A stretch of 64,000 nucleotides of DNA from Acidobacteriota bacterium (GTDB lineage: Bacteria; Acidobacteriota; UBA6911), in the NCBI GenBank assembly GCA_016929335.1, contig JAFGIY010000136.1, positions 1 through 64,000 on the forward strand, read 5' to 3'. The notes under the pieces were generated by a model. The model was given only the letters and a program-made list of their open reading frames with translations. It was not told the DNA's origin and did not search any database. Below are positions 51,185 to 59,996 of this stretch, one piece after another. Every line of letters begins with the position of its first letter. The first letter of the stretch is position 1. Made by a program: the position numbers and the translations under genes.

Positions 51185-52465
51185 GGCGTCCATATCGGTC
51201 AGCAAAGCCAGGAAATTGCAGACTGCGCGTGCTGCTTCCATCTGCCCTCCTTCGAGACACTCCTCAATAATAGGCCGATAATACCGCGGGAACAGCACGA
51301 CGCTCTTTTTATTGATGACTTCTTCCATGAGCAGTTGGAAGAGGTCCCGAAGGATTTCACGCCCTTTTGCGCTCATGGCGGCGACTCGAGGATCCGTGAT
51401 TACGGCTTCCCAAATGACGGATTTGCAGAGCACGGAAAGAATCCTGGCTTCGTCCGGAACAATGAGGCGCCAGGAGAAATCCGCGCGCCGGGTGCCGGGG
51501 CAGGATTCAACGGATACCGAAGTAATCAGATCGTTGAGTATATTGCGCATAGCCGATTTCCGAAGCGCCCGCTCATCACCCTGCCCCGAAGGCTGTATTC
51601 TGTGCTCCAAATCAAGCATGCGTTCCCGAAACTCCGGCAGTGTCAATTTTGGCACCGCCTCTCCACTGCGCGTTTCCTCGTAATGGGCAAAAACACGTCG
51701 CGCGAAGCGAGCATCCTCCAGATCCCCCGGATGAAGGAATTGCGCCTGCAATGCGTCTTCCACATCGTGAACGGAGTAGGCGCAGTCGTCTGCCCAATCC
51801 AAAACCTGGCAAGCTATGGAGGTCCTGGGCTGCCGCCGTTTTGACCGGTCCCGAGCTTTCAGGATGGCGCCTCCCTGCTGCAGTGCCCACCTGGCCATTG
51901 CGAGATCTGAAGCGAAGATGAATTTATCGTTCCCGATTTCCTGTGCGAAGGGATATTTCAGTACTCCGGCCAGTGTCGCCCGGGTCAGGTTCAGCCCGGG
52001 ATAGGAGGTGGATTTCGGCTCTGCAGCCACCAGGATATGAAAGGTTTGCGCATTGCCTTCGAACCGGAGAATGTTTTTCCCGGTCAGCCTGGCTTTGCGG
52101 CTTACCTCGCGCATACAGGCATCCAGGGTCTGCTCTCCCGCGTGCCCGAACGGCGGATGTCCCAAATCATGCGCGAGGGCGGTCGCCTCGGCCAGTTCCG
52201 GGGAGAGACAATGATTCAGCAGAGGCTGCTCCACAAGCAGGTTGTAAGCGATTGCCCGGGCGATCTGAGCACATTCGACACTATGCGTCAGACGCGTGCG
52301 ATAAAAATCCGCCTGCCCGATTCCGAAAACCTGGGTCTTTCCCTGGAGCCGGCGGAAGGCCGCGCTGTGCAAAATCCGGTCCCGGTCTCTTTCCGTAGCA
52401 TGGCGATGATCTTTGGACGAGGTCGGGGCTTCCTCGTACCTGCGCTGCAAAAGAAAATCATCCAT
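51125..52465 (-). CDS. dgt: Deoxyguanosinetriphosphate triphosphohydrolase family
   Basis: 446 aa from ATG at 52465. HD-domain metal motif: LTHSVECAQIARAI (H...), ATALAHDLGHPPFGHAGE (HD and GHPPFGH), with DWADDCAYSVHDVEDAL (D ligand and a second helix). DRDRILHSAAFRRLQGKTQVFG at the N-terminus is the family opening. It cleaves dGTP or other dNTPs to nucleoside and triphosphate, controlling pool size. Family members without a known ssDNA function often show broad dNTP activity. A GTG at 52477 is a possible start. Confidence 0.9.
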   Translation of the reverse strand: MDDFLLQRRYEEAPTSSKDHRHATERDRDRILHSAAFRRLQGKTQVFGIGQADFYRTRLTHSVECAQIARAIAYNLLVEQPLLNHCLSPELAEATALAHDLGHPPFGHAGEQTLDACMREVSRKARLTGKNILRFEGNAQTFHILVAAEPKSTSYPGLNLTRATLAGVLKYPFAQEIGNDKFIFASDLAMARWALQQGGAILKARDRSKRRQPRTSIACQVLDWADDCAYSVHDVEDALQAQFLHPGDLEDARFARRVFAHYEETRSGEAVPKLTLPEFRERMLDLEHRIQPSGQGDERALRKSAMRNILNDLITSVSVESCPGTRRADFSWRLIVPDEARILSVLCKSVIWEAVITDPRVAAMSAKGREILRDLFQLLMEEVINKKSVVLFPRYYRPIIEECLEGGQMEAARAVCNFLALLTDMDALRFHALLRGSKASSIFDFI

Positions 52466-52503
52466 GATTACCCGCACATCGAGGGAGCAACAGCCGGATG
52501 CTC

Positions 52504-53334
52504 CTACAGATCGTGTATTTTTGTGAGTTCAGCCTTTAAATATTCGAATGCTTCATAGGGATCATCCGAACGGTGAATCAGATCCCTATCCTCGGGCGAG
52601 ATGGTTCCCCATCGAACCATCGCATCCAGGTCAAGAATATCCTTCCAGTAATCGGTACCATAAACAATGACCGGCACCCTCTTATGAGCCTTCCTGGTCT
52701 GCACCAGCGTCAGGACTTCAAACGCTTCGTCCAGAGTCCCAAATCCGCCGGGAAATATGACCAACGCCTTCGCAAGATATACAAACCAGAACTTTCTCAT
52801 GAAGAAGTAGTGGAATTCGAAAGCCAATTCTTCGGTCACATATGGATTGACTTCCTGCTCCATCGGAAGACTGATTGAGAAGCCGATCGATTGGCCGCCG
52901 GCTTCTCTTGCTCCGCGATTGGCCGCCTCCATTATTCCCGGCCCGCCGCCGGAGCAGATCATCAGCCGCTTCAATCCGCCATCCAGCGTCTTGGCCCAGC
53001 GGACGATCAACTGCGCCAGGATGGAGGCTTCTTCATAATAGCGTGAGAGCTGAACGGCACATTCCGCGCGCGCAATCTCCTCCGCCGCAGGCTTTGTTTC
53101 AGGTCCCTCCGCCCCTGATTGCTTTCTCAGGTTCTCGAGATGCCTCTCGCTTTCCGCAAGCGGATGAATCCTGGCGGAGCCGAAAAATACGATCGTATCC
53201 TTTACGCGATGCAAGTTAAGACGGCTCGCGGGCTCCAGATACTCGCTCAGAATCCGGACGAGGCGGGCATCGTTCCCATGCAGGAATGCCAAATTTTCAT
53301 ATGCTTTGATCGGTTGCTGGGGATTGCTCTTCAT
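52504..53334 (-). CDS. LOG-family/TIGR00730 Rossmann-fold protein
   Basis: 276 aa from ATG at 53334 (CGGAGA nine bases upstream); an ATG at 53358 lacks one. Signature [24 protein letters not shown] (nucleotide-binding) and [22 protein letters not shown] (the PGGxGTxxE motif), as in the LOG/YvdD/lysine decarboxylase-like family. Family members hydrolyse nucleoside monophosphates, in plants releasing free cytokinins. The N-terminal extension (about 1-70) is longer than in short LOG proteins. It is followed downstream by dgt, a possible nucleotide-related pair. Confidence 0.82.
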   Translation of the reverse strand: MKSNPQQPIKAYENLAFLHGNDARLVRILSEYLEPASRLNLHRVKDTIVFFGSARIHPLAESERHLENLRKQSGAEGPETKPAAEEIARAECAVQLSRYYEEASILAQLIVRWAKTLDGGLKRLMICSGGGPGIMEAANRGAREAGGQSIGFSISLPMEQEVNPYVTEELAFEFHYFFMRKFWFVYLAKALVIFPGGFGTLDEAFEVLTLVQTRKAHKRVPVIVYGTDYWKDILDLDAMVRWGTISPEDRDLIHRSDDPYEAFEYLKAELTKIHDL

Positions 53335-53435
53335 TCCACTTATCTCCGGGACCTGCATAATTACAAGTATGCCGTTCTAAGAATAGAAGCCTGAACGGCA
53401 AAAAACAACGCACACTATACTGCCCTGCATCGGCA

Positions 53436-54221
53436 TTATCGAGTCCGGGCATGATGATTAACCGGACCGCAGCCTTTGCCCAGGCCGGGATTCGTCTCGA
53501 TGGCCTTAGTGATATATCTTTTGGCAATCCCTATGGCGTCAATAAGAGTGCGACCCTTCGCAAGCTCGGCGGTGATACAGGCGGAATAGGTGCATCCTGT
53601 TCCGTGCGTATGTATCGTCGATATGCGAGGAGAACGGTACTCCACAATCTCCCCTTTCCAATAGAGCACATCAATGGCATCTCCTTCGAGGTGACCTCCT
53701 TTGACCAAAACCGCTTGCGGTCCCCGCAACGCAATCCTGGCAGCCGCCTCTCTCATCGAAGCCGGATCGTGAACAGCCATTCCGGCCAGTTCTCCCGCCT
53801 CATGCAGATTGGGAGTGACCAGGAAAGCGTTTGGCAGCAAAAGCTCCGATATGCCTGTGCGCGCTTGTTCCGTCATCAGCGGCCGGCCATGTTTGCTGAT
53901 CATTACGGGATCCACCACGAGGGGGAATGCAAAGCTCCGCGCCCTTTCTGCTATCAGGCTGACGATTTCGATATTGCCGAGCGCACCGGTTTTTGCGGCC
54001 TGAGGAGGTATATCCTCCAGCACCGCATCCAGTTGATCTCCGACAAGGATCCCTGAAAGCACTTCCACCGCACTTACTTTCTGCGTGTTCTGAACCGTCA
54101 CCAGGGTAATGACGCTGGCTCCGTAAACGCCTCTTTGATGGAATGTTTTCAGGTCGGCTTGAATGCCGGCTCCTCCCGACGGATCCGATCCTGCAATAGT
54201 CAATGCAACCGGCATTTTCAT
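53436..54221 (-). CDS. thiD: Hydroxymethylpyrimidine/phosphomethylpyrimidine kinase
   Basis: 261 aa. Ribokinase-like fold: ALTIAGSDPSGGAGIQADLKTFHQRGVYGASVITLVTVQNT (substrate loop), VVDPVMISKHGRPLM, VTPNLHEAGELAG, AVLVKGGHLEGDAIDVLY and THGTGCTYSACITAEL (anion hole, catalytic Asp region). It phosphorylates HMP and HMP-P in thiamin synthesis. Other thi genes and a TPP riboswitch are not seen here. The 339-base space upstream carries a partial repeat B. Confidence 0.95.
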   Translation of the reverse strand: MKMPVALTIAGSDPSGGAGIQADLKTFHQRGVYGASVITLVTVQNTQKVSAVEVLSGILVGDQLDAVLEDIPPQAAKTGALGNIEIVSLIAERARSFAFPLVVDPVMISKHGRPLMTEQARTGISELLLPNAFLVTPNLHEAGELAGMAVHDPASMREAAARIALRGPQAVLVKGGHLEGDAIDVLYWKGEIVEYRSPRISTIHTHGTGCTYSACITAELAKGRTLIDAIGIAKRYITKAIETNPGLGKGCGPVNHHARTR

Positions 54222-54288
54222 GGCAATTAATTATTAACCACAAACAGCGGAGAGGCCATGTTTTTAAACATTTCCCCACAGATATGGG

Positions 54289-54322
54289 AATCGGGGTCGG
54301 GGTCGGAGTCGGTATCGGCGGT
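54289..54322. repeat. Truncated TCGG-word repeat (family B, copy 4)
   Basis: The left arm only (TCGGGGTCGG, GGTCGGAGTC, GGTATCGG in sequence) is present; the core and right arm are missing. It shows that the family can be broken or inserted in part. Confidence 0.65.
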
Positions 54323-54412
54323 CGATAGATGTGAAACCATACATCGCCGCTACGGCTTTTTAAGCCTGTTGTCGAGTTTTGAGCGTTCAGCGTATCGGCG
54401 CGATAGCTTAAG

Positions 54413-54433
54413 CCACTAAACCACGTTTAGTGG
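54413..54433. promoter_or_regulatory. CCACTAAA/TTTAGTGG inverted repeat upstream of FAD oxidoreductase
   Basis: CCACTAAA (54413-54420) and TTTAGTGG (54426-54433) are exact 8-base complements separated by five bases, about 130 bases before the FAD oxidoreductase start. It could be an operator for either of two divergent genes. Confidence 0.4.
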
Positions 54434-54560
54434 AGAGACAGCCTCTGAAGCCCGCCTCCACATGTGACATGTGAATCCAAAAATCTCAGCAAAAACATAG
54501 CCTGTGTCGGTGATTTTTCGTAATATGCCGCATATCGCATAATCATGGGAGGGCCGCATT

Positions 54561-55985
54561 ATGAGCGCCAGTTCAGCGAAGAGAACAATCATGGAGCCGG
54601 CCAGAGAGATCGAGGTCTGCCGGGAAGTGGATGTCGTTGTTGTGGGCGGAGGTCCGGGAGGAATCGGTTCGGCACTTGCCGCAGCCCGAAGCGGTGCGGA
54701 CACCATGCTCGTTGAACGGTATGGGCACCTGGGAGGCATGTCTACCGGCGGGCTGGTTACCATCATCCCGAACCTGAGTGACATAAGCGGGAAGCAGCAG
54801 ATCGCCGGCATCTGCCAGGAGATTATCGACAGGCTGGATGCCATGGAAGCCGCGGATTATCCGAAGAAGAAAGACTGGGGTTCGACAGACGAAAAGCTGG
54901 TCAACCATTATATCAATTCAAATCTCGCTTTTTTCTATGTGCGCGATGATCTGAATATCGGACGCAAGAGAGTGCTCTATACCGTATTGACGGATCCCGA
55001 GATAATGAAGTGTGAACTGAACAGCATGATGGAAGAGGCGGGAGTAAATCTGTATCTGCATTCCTGGGGGGTCCGCCCGATCGTTGAAGGGAATTCAGTG
55101 AAGGGCATCTTCGTCGAAAACAAATCGGGAAGGCAGGCAATACTGGCGAAGGTGGTAATCGATTGTACCGGCGACGGCGACCTCCTGCAGCCGGCCGGCG
55201 CGGAATGCGACACAAGAATGAAACCCGGCATGAGAATTTCGGCCTTTGCATTCCCGTTCTGGATCGGCAATATCAACATGAAAAAGGTTGAGGAATTCCG
55301 AGTTGCGCAACCGGAGAAATATGCGGAGTTAATGCAGGAACTCGGACGCCGGGGTGGCGCCGCCTTTTATCTGAAGGACCTGGTCAAATACCACGACGGG
55401 ATCGTCTGGTTTCATCCTTTTTTCCCCAGCCTGAATCAAAATGACATTAATGAAATAAACCGGGTTGAGCTCGAAGGCCGCAGGAAAATGCATCTTTCCT
55501 ATGACTTCTACCGCAAAAATGTGCCCGGTTTTGAGAATAGCTATATCGCACTCAGTTCTCCACAGCTGGGCCTTCAGGGCGGCCAGAGGGTGGTTGGAGA
55601 ATATGTCTGCACCGAAAGGGACATGGTCTCCGATGAGATATTCGAAGATACCATTGCGGTGTTCCCCGATAACGATAATGGAGAAATTTCAGCCAGGCAT
55701 CCCAACGTATGTATCCCCTATCGGGCTCTCGTGCCGAAAAAAATAGACGGGCTGCTGGTTGCGTGCCGGGCATTCTCGTCGGAATATGGATTTAACGAAT
55801 ATTTCAACCTGATCCCGCATTGCATCGCCATGGGACAGGCAGCCGGCACGGCCGCGGCACTCGCGGTGAAGGCAAAAATCGATCCCAGGAAGGTCCCCTA
55901 TAGGACGCTGCAGAAACGCCTGCTTCAACAAGGAGTTATTCTTCCGGAAAAGATTGCCCGGCAAGCCGGGAATGGACACGCATGA
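54561..55985 (+). CDS. FAD-dependent oxidoreductase (PF12831-like)
   Basis: 474 aa; the ATG has GGGAGGG seven bases upstream. The N-terminal dinucleotide site is VVVVGGGPGGIGSALAAARSG (about 25-45), followed by MLVERYGHLGGMSTGGLVTII, typical of the FAD_oxidored group. VVIDCTGDGDLLQPAGAE and GLLVACRAFSSEYGFNEYFNLIPHCIAMGQAAGTAAALA (about 415-453) form the second FAD contact region. No signal peptide, so it probably works in the cytosol. It resembles uncharacterised oxidoreductases often linked to polyol or sugar-acid breakdown, but no such partner lies next to it. Confidence 0.82.
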   Translation: MSASSAKRTIMEPAREIEVCREVDVVVVGGGPGGIGSALAAARSGADTMLVERYGHLGGMSTGGLVTIIPNLSDISGKQQIAGICQEIIDRLDAMEAADYPKKKDWGSTDEKLVNHYINSNLAFFYVRDDLNIGRKRVLYTVLTDPEIMKCELNSMMEEAGVNLYLHSWGVRPIVEGNSVKGIFVENKSGRQAILAKVVIDCTGDGDLLQPAGAECDTRMKPGMRISAFAFPFWIGNINMKKVEEFRVAQPEKYAELMQELGRRGGAAFYLKDLVKYHDGIVWFHPFFPSLNQNDINEINRVELEGRRKMHLSYDFYRKNVPGFENSYIALSSPQLGLQGGQRVVGEYVCTERDMVSDEIFEDTIAVFPDNDNGEISARHPNVCIPYRALVPKKIDGLLVACRAFSSEYGFNEYFNLIPHCIAMGQAAGTAAALAVKAKIDPRKVPYRTLQKRLLQQGVILPEKIARQAGNGHA

Positions 55986-55996
55986 TTCAGCGCGAT

Positions 55997-58066
55997 TTAT
56001 GATTCCCGGTAGCCGATAACCATCACCGTGATGTCGTCGTGCTGCGGAGTATTCGCGGAGAAAGCAATAACGGCATCCCGCAGGCGGTTCAGAATTTCCG
56101 GGGTGCTTGCCTTGGCATTGGCGCGCAGCAATGCGGTAAGACGATCCATCCCGAATTCTTCGTCTTCGCTGTTAAGCGCTTCGACCACTCCATCGGTGAA
56201 TAAGACCAGATGGTCATCCGGCTGAAGCTTGACGCTGCCGGCTTCGTACTTTGCACCGGCAAAAAGGCCGAGCACCATCCCTCCGTCCGTCAATTCCTTC
56301 ATCGAGCCATCTCTTCCTACAACAAGCGGCGGATTATGTCCTGCATTGACGTAGGTGCAGTTGCCGTCGGGCTCAAGGATTCCGAAGAAAAACGTTATGA
56401 ACCGATTGCCGGTGCCCCGTTGAGTCAGAATTTGATTTACGCCGGAAATCATGGTGGGCAACGGAGCTTCAAATCGCGCTTGTGAGGAAAGGACGCCCTG
56501 GAATAAGGAAGCCAGCAAAGCCGCCGACATGCCTTTCCCGGCTACGTCTCCAAGGGCAAAGCCAAAGCGGCCCCTGTCCAATTCGAAATAGTCAAAATAA
56601 TCGCCGCCGACTTCATTACAGGGAAGGTTCTGACTGACAGCATTGACGAAATCCAACTTTCTTTCAGGCTGAGGATATAATGACTGCTGAATCTCTCGGG
56701 CAATAGCCAGCTGTTCCTCCATCCTTCGCTTATCCTGGGATTCCTTGTACAACCGGGCATTGTAAATAGCCATCGTCGCTTCCGATGCAAGGGACTCCAG
56801 CGCATCCAGCCGCATATTGGAAAATCCGGCGCCGACATTTGAGCTGTCTACATAGAGCGCGCCGATAATGAAAGCGTTCTGGTTGTTGGACATATCACCG
56901 GGATCGTGAACAGTGGAATAGCGGAGAGGAACACAGGAAATGCTGCGCAAACCCAGGCGGCGCGTAGCGGTATGATCCTCACACTGGTCGTCAAAGTCCA
57001 AATCCTTTATGACAACAGGACGTCCGGTCTTTAGAACTTCGTAGGGAACCCGATTACTGGTCTGAAAACAGGATCCATCCAATGTGCGTTTTTGACTGTT
57101 GCGCGCGCAGCGGAAGCTCAGGCTCTCATCTTCTTCCTTAAGCATGATGAAACCTCTTTCGGCTCCCGTCAGCTCAATTGCGGCATCGAGGACTAAAGCC
57201 AGAAGATCATCCAGAACCGGGGTTGAACTGAGCGCCCGGAAAACGGCAAATAACATCCCCACTTCCTTGAATCCACGGACCGACAGACTGATTTCGGTCC
57301 TGGGACCCGAAATTCCCAGCAGCGAGTGCAGAAGATCGCCCGAATGAAACACAAGGGTGATTCCGTGAGGACCGCCAAGCTGAATCCGGTCGCCGTCGGA
57401 AAGCCCGGATTCCTCAACGCGAACGTCGTTCAGATATGTTCCCTGCTTGCTTCCGAGATCGCGCAGCAAGTATTCGCCCTGGCGCACAAGTATTTCGGCA
57501 TGAGATCGTGAGATCTCCCTTTGGCCTAAAATGAGGTCATTGCCGGAACTGCGGCCTACGGTAAATCTGGGCGGGGAAATTTTTGCCCAGCATTCTTTCC
57601 CCGCTTCATCGAGGTAAAACAGCCGGGCTTGAGTATGCGAAAGCGGTTCCTGTTTGCGTGTAGAAATCCGGCTTGAACAGTGCTGCAGACTGGTATTCAA
57701 AACTCCGGCTGCCAGTGGGGGAAAAAGAATATCCGCAGCGCCCGCATGCCAGGCTTTGAGGACAAATCCATCGGCCGGGCTTTCGCAGATGAGTACGACA
57801 GGAATCGAAGCGAAGCGTGCGGTCATATCCTCAATTTCACGCACAGTCTTATCATCCGGCGTTGCCCGAAAATAGAGGACATCGGCTGCCTGAGAGGCAA
57901 GCTTTGCGCAGGCATCCGGTAAATCCACGGCTCTGATTATCTTATGGCCCAATCCGCCAAAATGGGTCGAGACCAGGGCTTCTTCCGAAGGTTCAAGCCC
58001 CGCAAGCAAAATAGAATATGTTTGAGCCATAGCCGGATGCCCGCTTTCAACAAAATTGAGACTCAT
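55997..58066 (-). CDS. RsbU-like PP2C phosphatase with pseudo-receiver, FHA and GAF
   Basis: 689 aa. Residues 15-130 form a receiver-like fold in which the phospho-acceptor Asp is missing (YFRATPDDK at that strand). Residues 155-235 form an FHA domain (FTVGRSSGNDLILGQREISRSHAEIL, LRDLGSKQGTYLNDVRV). Residues 275-440 form a GAF domain. A coiled coil leads to a SpoIIE/PP2C domain (about 475-685) with EVGGDYFDYF, ALGDVAGKGMSAALL and DGVVEALNSEDEEFG metal ligands. It should dephosphorylate a STAS antagonist, encoded next. The kinase or anti-sigma is not in the window. Confidence 0.88.
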   Translation of the reverse strand: MSLNFVESGHPAMAQTYSILLAGLEPSEEALVSTHFGGLGHKIIRAVDLPDACAKLASQAADVLYFRATPDDKTVREIEDMTARFASIPVVLICESPADGFVLKAWHAGAADILFPPLAAGVLNTSLQHCSSRISTRKQEPLSHTQARLFYLDEAGKECWAKISPPRFTVGRSSGNDLILGQREISRSHAEILVRQGEYLLRDLGSKQGTYLNDVRVEESGLSDGDRIQLGGPHGITLVFHSGDLLHSLLGISGPRTEISLSVRGFKEVGMLFAVFRALSSTPVLDDLLALVLDAAIELTGAERGFIMLKEEDESLSFRCARNSQKRTLDGSCFQTSNRVPYEVLKTGRPVVIKDLDFDDQCEDHTATRRLGLRSISCVPLRYSTVHDPGDMSNNQNAFIIGALYVDSSNVGAGFSNMRLDALESLASEATMAIYNARLYKESQDKRRMEEQLAIAREIQQSLYPQPERKLDFVNAVSQNLPCNEVGGDYFDYFELDRGRFGFALGDVAGKGMSAALLASLFQGVLSSQARFEAPLPTMISGVNQILTQRGTGNRFITFFFGILEPDGNCTYVNAGHNPPLVVGRDGSMKELTDGGMVLGLFAGAKYEAGSVKLQPDDHLVLFTDGVVEALNSEDEEFGMDRLTALLRANAKASTPEILNRLRDAVIAFSANTPQHDDITVMVIGYRES

Positions 58067-58141
58067 CAGCCGCGGATATTTACAGAGGCATCCCGTTTCA
58101 TCTTATGAACCGGATAATCTCATCCGCAGATACTTCATCCT

Positions 58142-58480
58142 TTATCTGAAACTGTCGAGTGCCGCCTTCTCGTCGTCATATATATCAAAAACCGTTAACA
58201 GCTTGGTGATGGTGAGCAGCTCACGGAGCTTGTTGGTGAGTTTCAAAAGCTTCAGCTTACCGCCCTTATTGACCGTGGTGGTATATGTGCTGACCAGCTC
58301 GCCGACTCCCGCGCTGTCGATATAGGCAACATCGGCAAGGTTCAGGATGATTTTCTTCGCACCGTTCTGCAGAACATCACGCACCGTGTTGCGAATAGAC
58401 ATTGTTCCCTCACCCAACGTGATCTTGCCGCTGCAATCCAGTATATGAACATCTCCAATGGTGCGCACCTCAATCTTCAT
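58142..58480 (-). CDS. STAS-domain anti-sigma factor antagonist
   Basis: 112 aa from the ATG at 58480, which has AAAGGAGG seven bases upstream. A whole STAS domain: VHILDCSGKITLGEG, then ILNLADVAYIDSAGVGELVSTYTTTVNKGG, with the phosphorylatable Ser in DSAGVGEL (about residue 59), then LKLTNKLRELLTITKLLTVFDIYDDEKAAL. It is the RsbV/SpoIIAA type and lies 75 bases upstream of the PP2C phosphatase on the same strand, its likely partner. The serine kinase (RsbW-like) is not adjacent. Confidence 0.92.
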   Translation of the reverse strand: MKIEVRTIGDVHILDCSGKITLGEGTMSIRNTVRDVLQNGAKKIILNLADVAYIDSAGVGELVSTYTTTVNKGGKLKLLKLTNKLRELLTITKLLTVFDIYDDEKAALDSFR

Positions 58481-58580
58481 GGCCAACCTCCTTTGGTTGA
58501 AGAACACTTAAATAAAATAATTAGACCCTGTTCCGGCGGAAACGGTCCTGAAAATTAAGATCTGATCCGATATGGCCATT

Positions 58581-59006
58581 TCAGAATGACGGTTTGGCCT
58601 TGAGGACCCCAAGTTGAAGCAGAAGTCCTGTGAAATCGTAAATCCGGATCTCACGCGCTATTTTATCGCCTTCAAAGACAAACAGGAATGCACATCGAAT
58701 TTCAAATTGCTTTCCTGTCGGTGCAAGGCCGCAAAATTCACCCTTCTGGATCCCCGTCATTCTTACAAACTGTACTGCCCGATTCCCGTCTATCAACAGA
58801 TGCTCTACCGTGTATTCTACATCGGGGAAGGAAGAAAACCATCCTCTATAGATATTTTCTATTGCGATGCATCCTTTGACATTTCCACCGACAGGGCTTT
58901 CTACTTCACAATCCTCCGTATGGTCGGCCGTAAGATCGTCTATATCATGGCGATTCCAGAATTTATCCCTCCTGGCAAAAAAAGCCGCAATTTCTTCGGG
59001 AGACAT
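58581..59006 (-). CDS. SnoaL-like/NTF2-fold small protein
   Basis: 141 aa from the ATG at 59006, with AAAGGAGAG six bases upstream; an ATG six codons earlier is in frame. A single NTF2-like cone: IAAFFARRDKFWNRHDIDDLTADHTEDCEVESPVGGNVKG, a FSSFPDVEYTVEHLL helix-strand pair, and GLAPTGKQFEIRCAFLFVFEGDKIAREIRIYD. The same fold serves ester cyclases and polyketide cyclases but also non-catalytic roles. The Asp and His residues that would catalyse cyclisation (DHTEDC) are in place but not diagnostic. It precedes the STAS gene by 101 bases. Confidence 0.75.
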   Translation of the reverse strand: MSPEEIAAFFARRDKFWNRHDIDDLTADHTEDCEVESPVGGNVKGCIAIENIYRGWFSSFPDVEYTVEHLLIDGNRAVQFVRMTGIQKGEFCGLAPTGKQFEIRCAFLFVFEGDKIAREIRIYDFTGLLLQLGVLKAKPSF

Positions 59007-59624
59007 GCTCCGCTCTCCTTTCAATATGCACCACCTGCTACGGCATTACTGGACATGCAATTAGAGGCGCGATGAATCGGGGCGGCTTTTGAACACTCGG
59101 GCAATTGCGTATCCACGGCACCCTGTGCGTCTTCCTAATTCAGCGCATTCGCTGCCCTCCCGGTCTTTCCTTGGTCCGCGGCCCTGTTGAGATATTTCCC
59201 TGCCATAGAAACTTATAAAGTATCCAACCTGTGATGGAGCGACTCAAGAGAAAATTTTACGGTAGAATGCGCCAGGTTCTGCTTGCTCGCTTCAGAAGGA
59301 TCGCATATTGTCGCCGGCGATCCACTTCGCAGAACCCGCTGCCGGTGAAATCACATATCCTGTATTTGCAGCGGCCTTTATTTATGCTCTCCGAGCTTCA
59401 ACCGCCGGCCGATCGCGCATCGGTTCATTCCACTTCAACAATTGGTAAAGGGAATCCGTTTAGCGTTTTTTAGACTTGATGGGATTGCGCCAATTCAATC
59501 CCGGGAATCTGGCAAAATCCGCATCTGTTGAGCACAATAGAAGTCATGATGGCCGTTGCGCTATAATCCGTTTGTTTCTAATCGAATCAATCAAACAGAT
59601 TTAGTCCCAGGAGCCGAGTGAGAT
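59007..59624. other. Intergenic stretch of 600 bases without recognised gene
   Basis: A short ORF on the plus strand at 59231-59473 has no family character and is basic with arginine-rich stretches; I do not support it as coding. TATAAT at 59562-59567 may be the -10 box of the ferredoxin/flavoprotein operon, 58 bases before its ATG. No -35 partner is clear. Confidence 0.4.
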
Positions 59625-59912
59625 ATGACGGTATATGCCATGCCTAATATCACGACGCCGGGCAGGCCGGCGATCTTTAATCCGGAAATATGCGACGGGT
59701 GCAACACGTGTGTGGAGCGTTGCCCGATGGATGTGTTCATTCCGAATCCCGAAGAGGGCAAGTGTCCGGTTATCCTGCATCCCGAGGAATGCTGGTACTG
59801 CGGCACGTGTGTCAACGATTGCCCGCGTCCCGGCGCCGTCAAATTCAGCTGGCCGCTCAACCAGAGAGGCTACTGGAAACGAAAATCAACCGGACAGGTT
59901 TTCCGCGCTTAA
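59625..59912 (+). CDS. 2x[4Fe-4S] ferredoxin, AprB-like
   Basis: 95 aa. Two four-cysteine motifs: CDGCNTCVERCP (CxxCxxCxxxCP, about 25-36) and CWYCGTCVNDCPRPGAV (about 53-64), with an eight-residue link. The C-terminal tail (FSWPLNQRGYWKRKSTGQVF) resembles that of the beta subunit of APS reductase, which binds its flavoprotein partner. A full AprB is longer. AGGAG upstream supports the ATG at 59625. The flavoprotein gene starts 85 bases downstream, after a perfect hairpin. Confidence 0.88.
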   Translation: MTVYAMPNITTPGRPAIFNPEICDGCNTCVERCPMDVFIPNPEEGKCPVILHPEECWYCGTCVNDCPRPGAVKFSWPLNQRGYWKRKSTGQVFRA

Positions 59913-59919
59913 GAAAAAC

Positions 59920-59970
59920 GCCACGGATTGCACGGATCAATAATTTTTATAAATCCGTGCAATCCGTGGC
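59920..59970. repeat. Perfect 18-bp inverted repeat inside operon (family A, copy 6)
   Basis: GCCACGGATTGCACGGAT (59920-59937) and ATCCGTGCAATCCGTGGC (59953-59970) pair without mismatch; CTTTTTT follows. It lies between ferredoxin and flavoprotein genes that otherwise look like one operon, so it may set their ratio by partial termination or RNA processing. Confidence 0.8.
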
Positions 59971-59996
59971 CTTTTTTAAATTGTAGGAGTCAGACA

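Larger units (their letters stand above)
54222..54560. other. Intergenic stretch with partial repeat B; no gene
   Basis: Divergent space between thiD and the FAD oxidoreductase. The only clear feature is the truncated repeat B at 54289-54322, plus a CCACTAAACCACGTTTAGTGG palindrome-like word near 54413-54433 (CCACTAAA and TTTAGTGG arms). No promoter stands out. Confidence 0.5.

Noticed and set aside
54222-54560. TPP riboswitch upstream of thiD
   Set aside because: I looked for the CTGAGA and ACCTGA-type core of the TPP element and did not find them on the minus strand.
59231-59473. 80-codon plus-strand ORF upstream of the ferredoxin gene
   Set aside because: No ribosome site, no family resemblance and unusual composition; left as non-coding.
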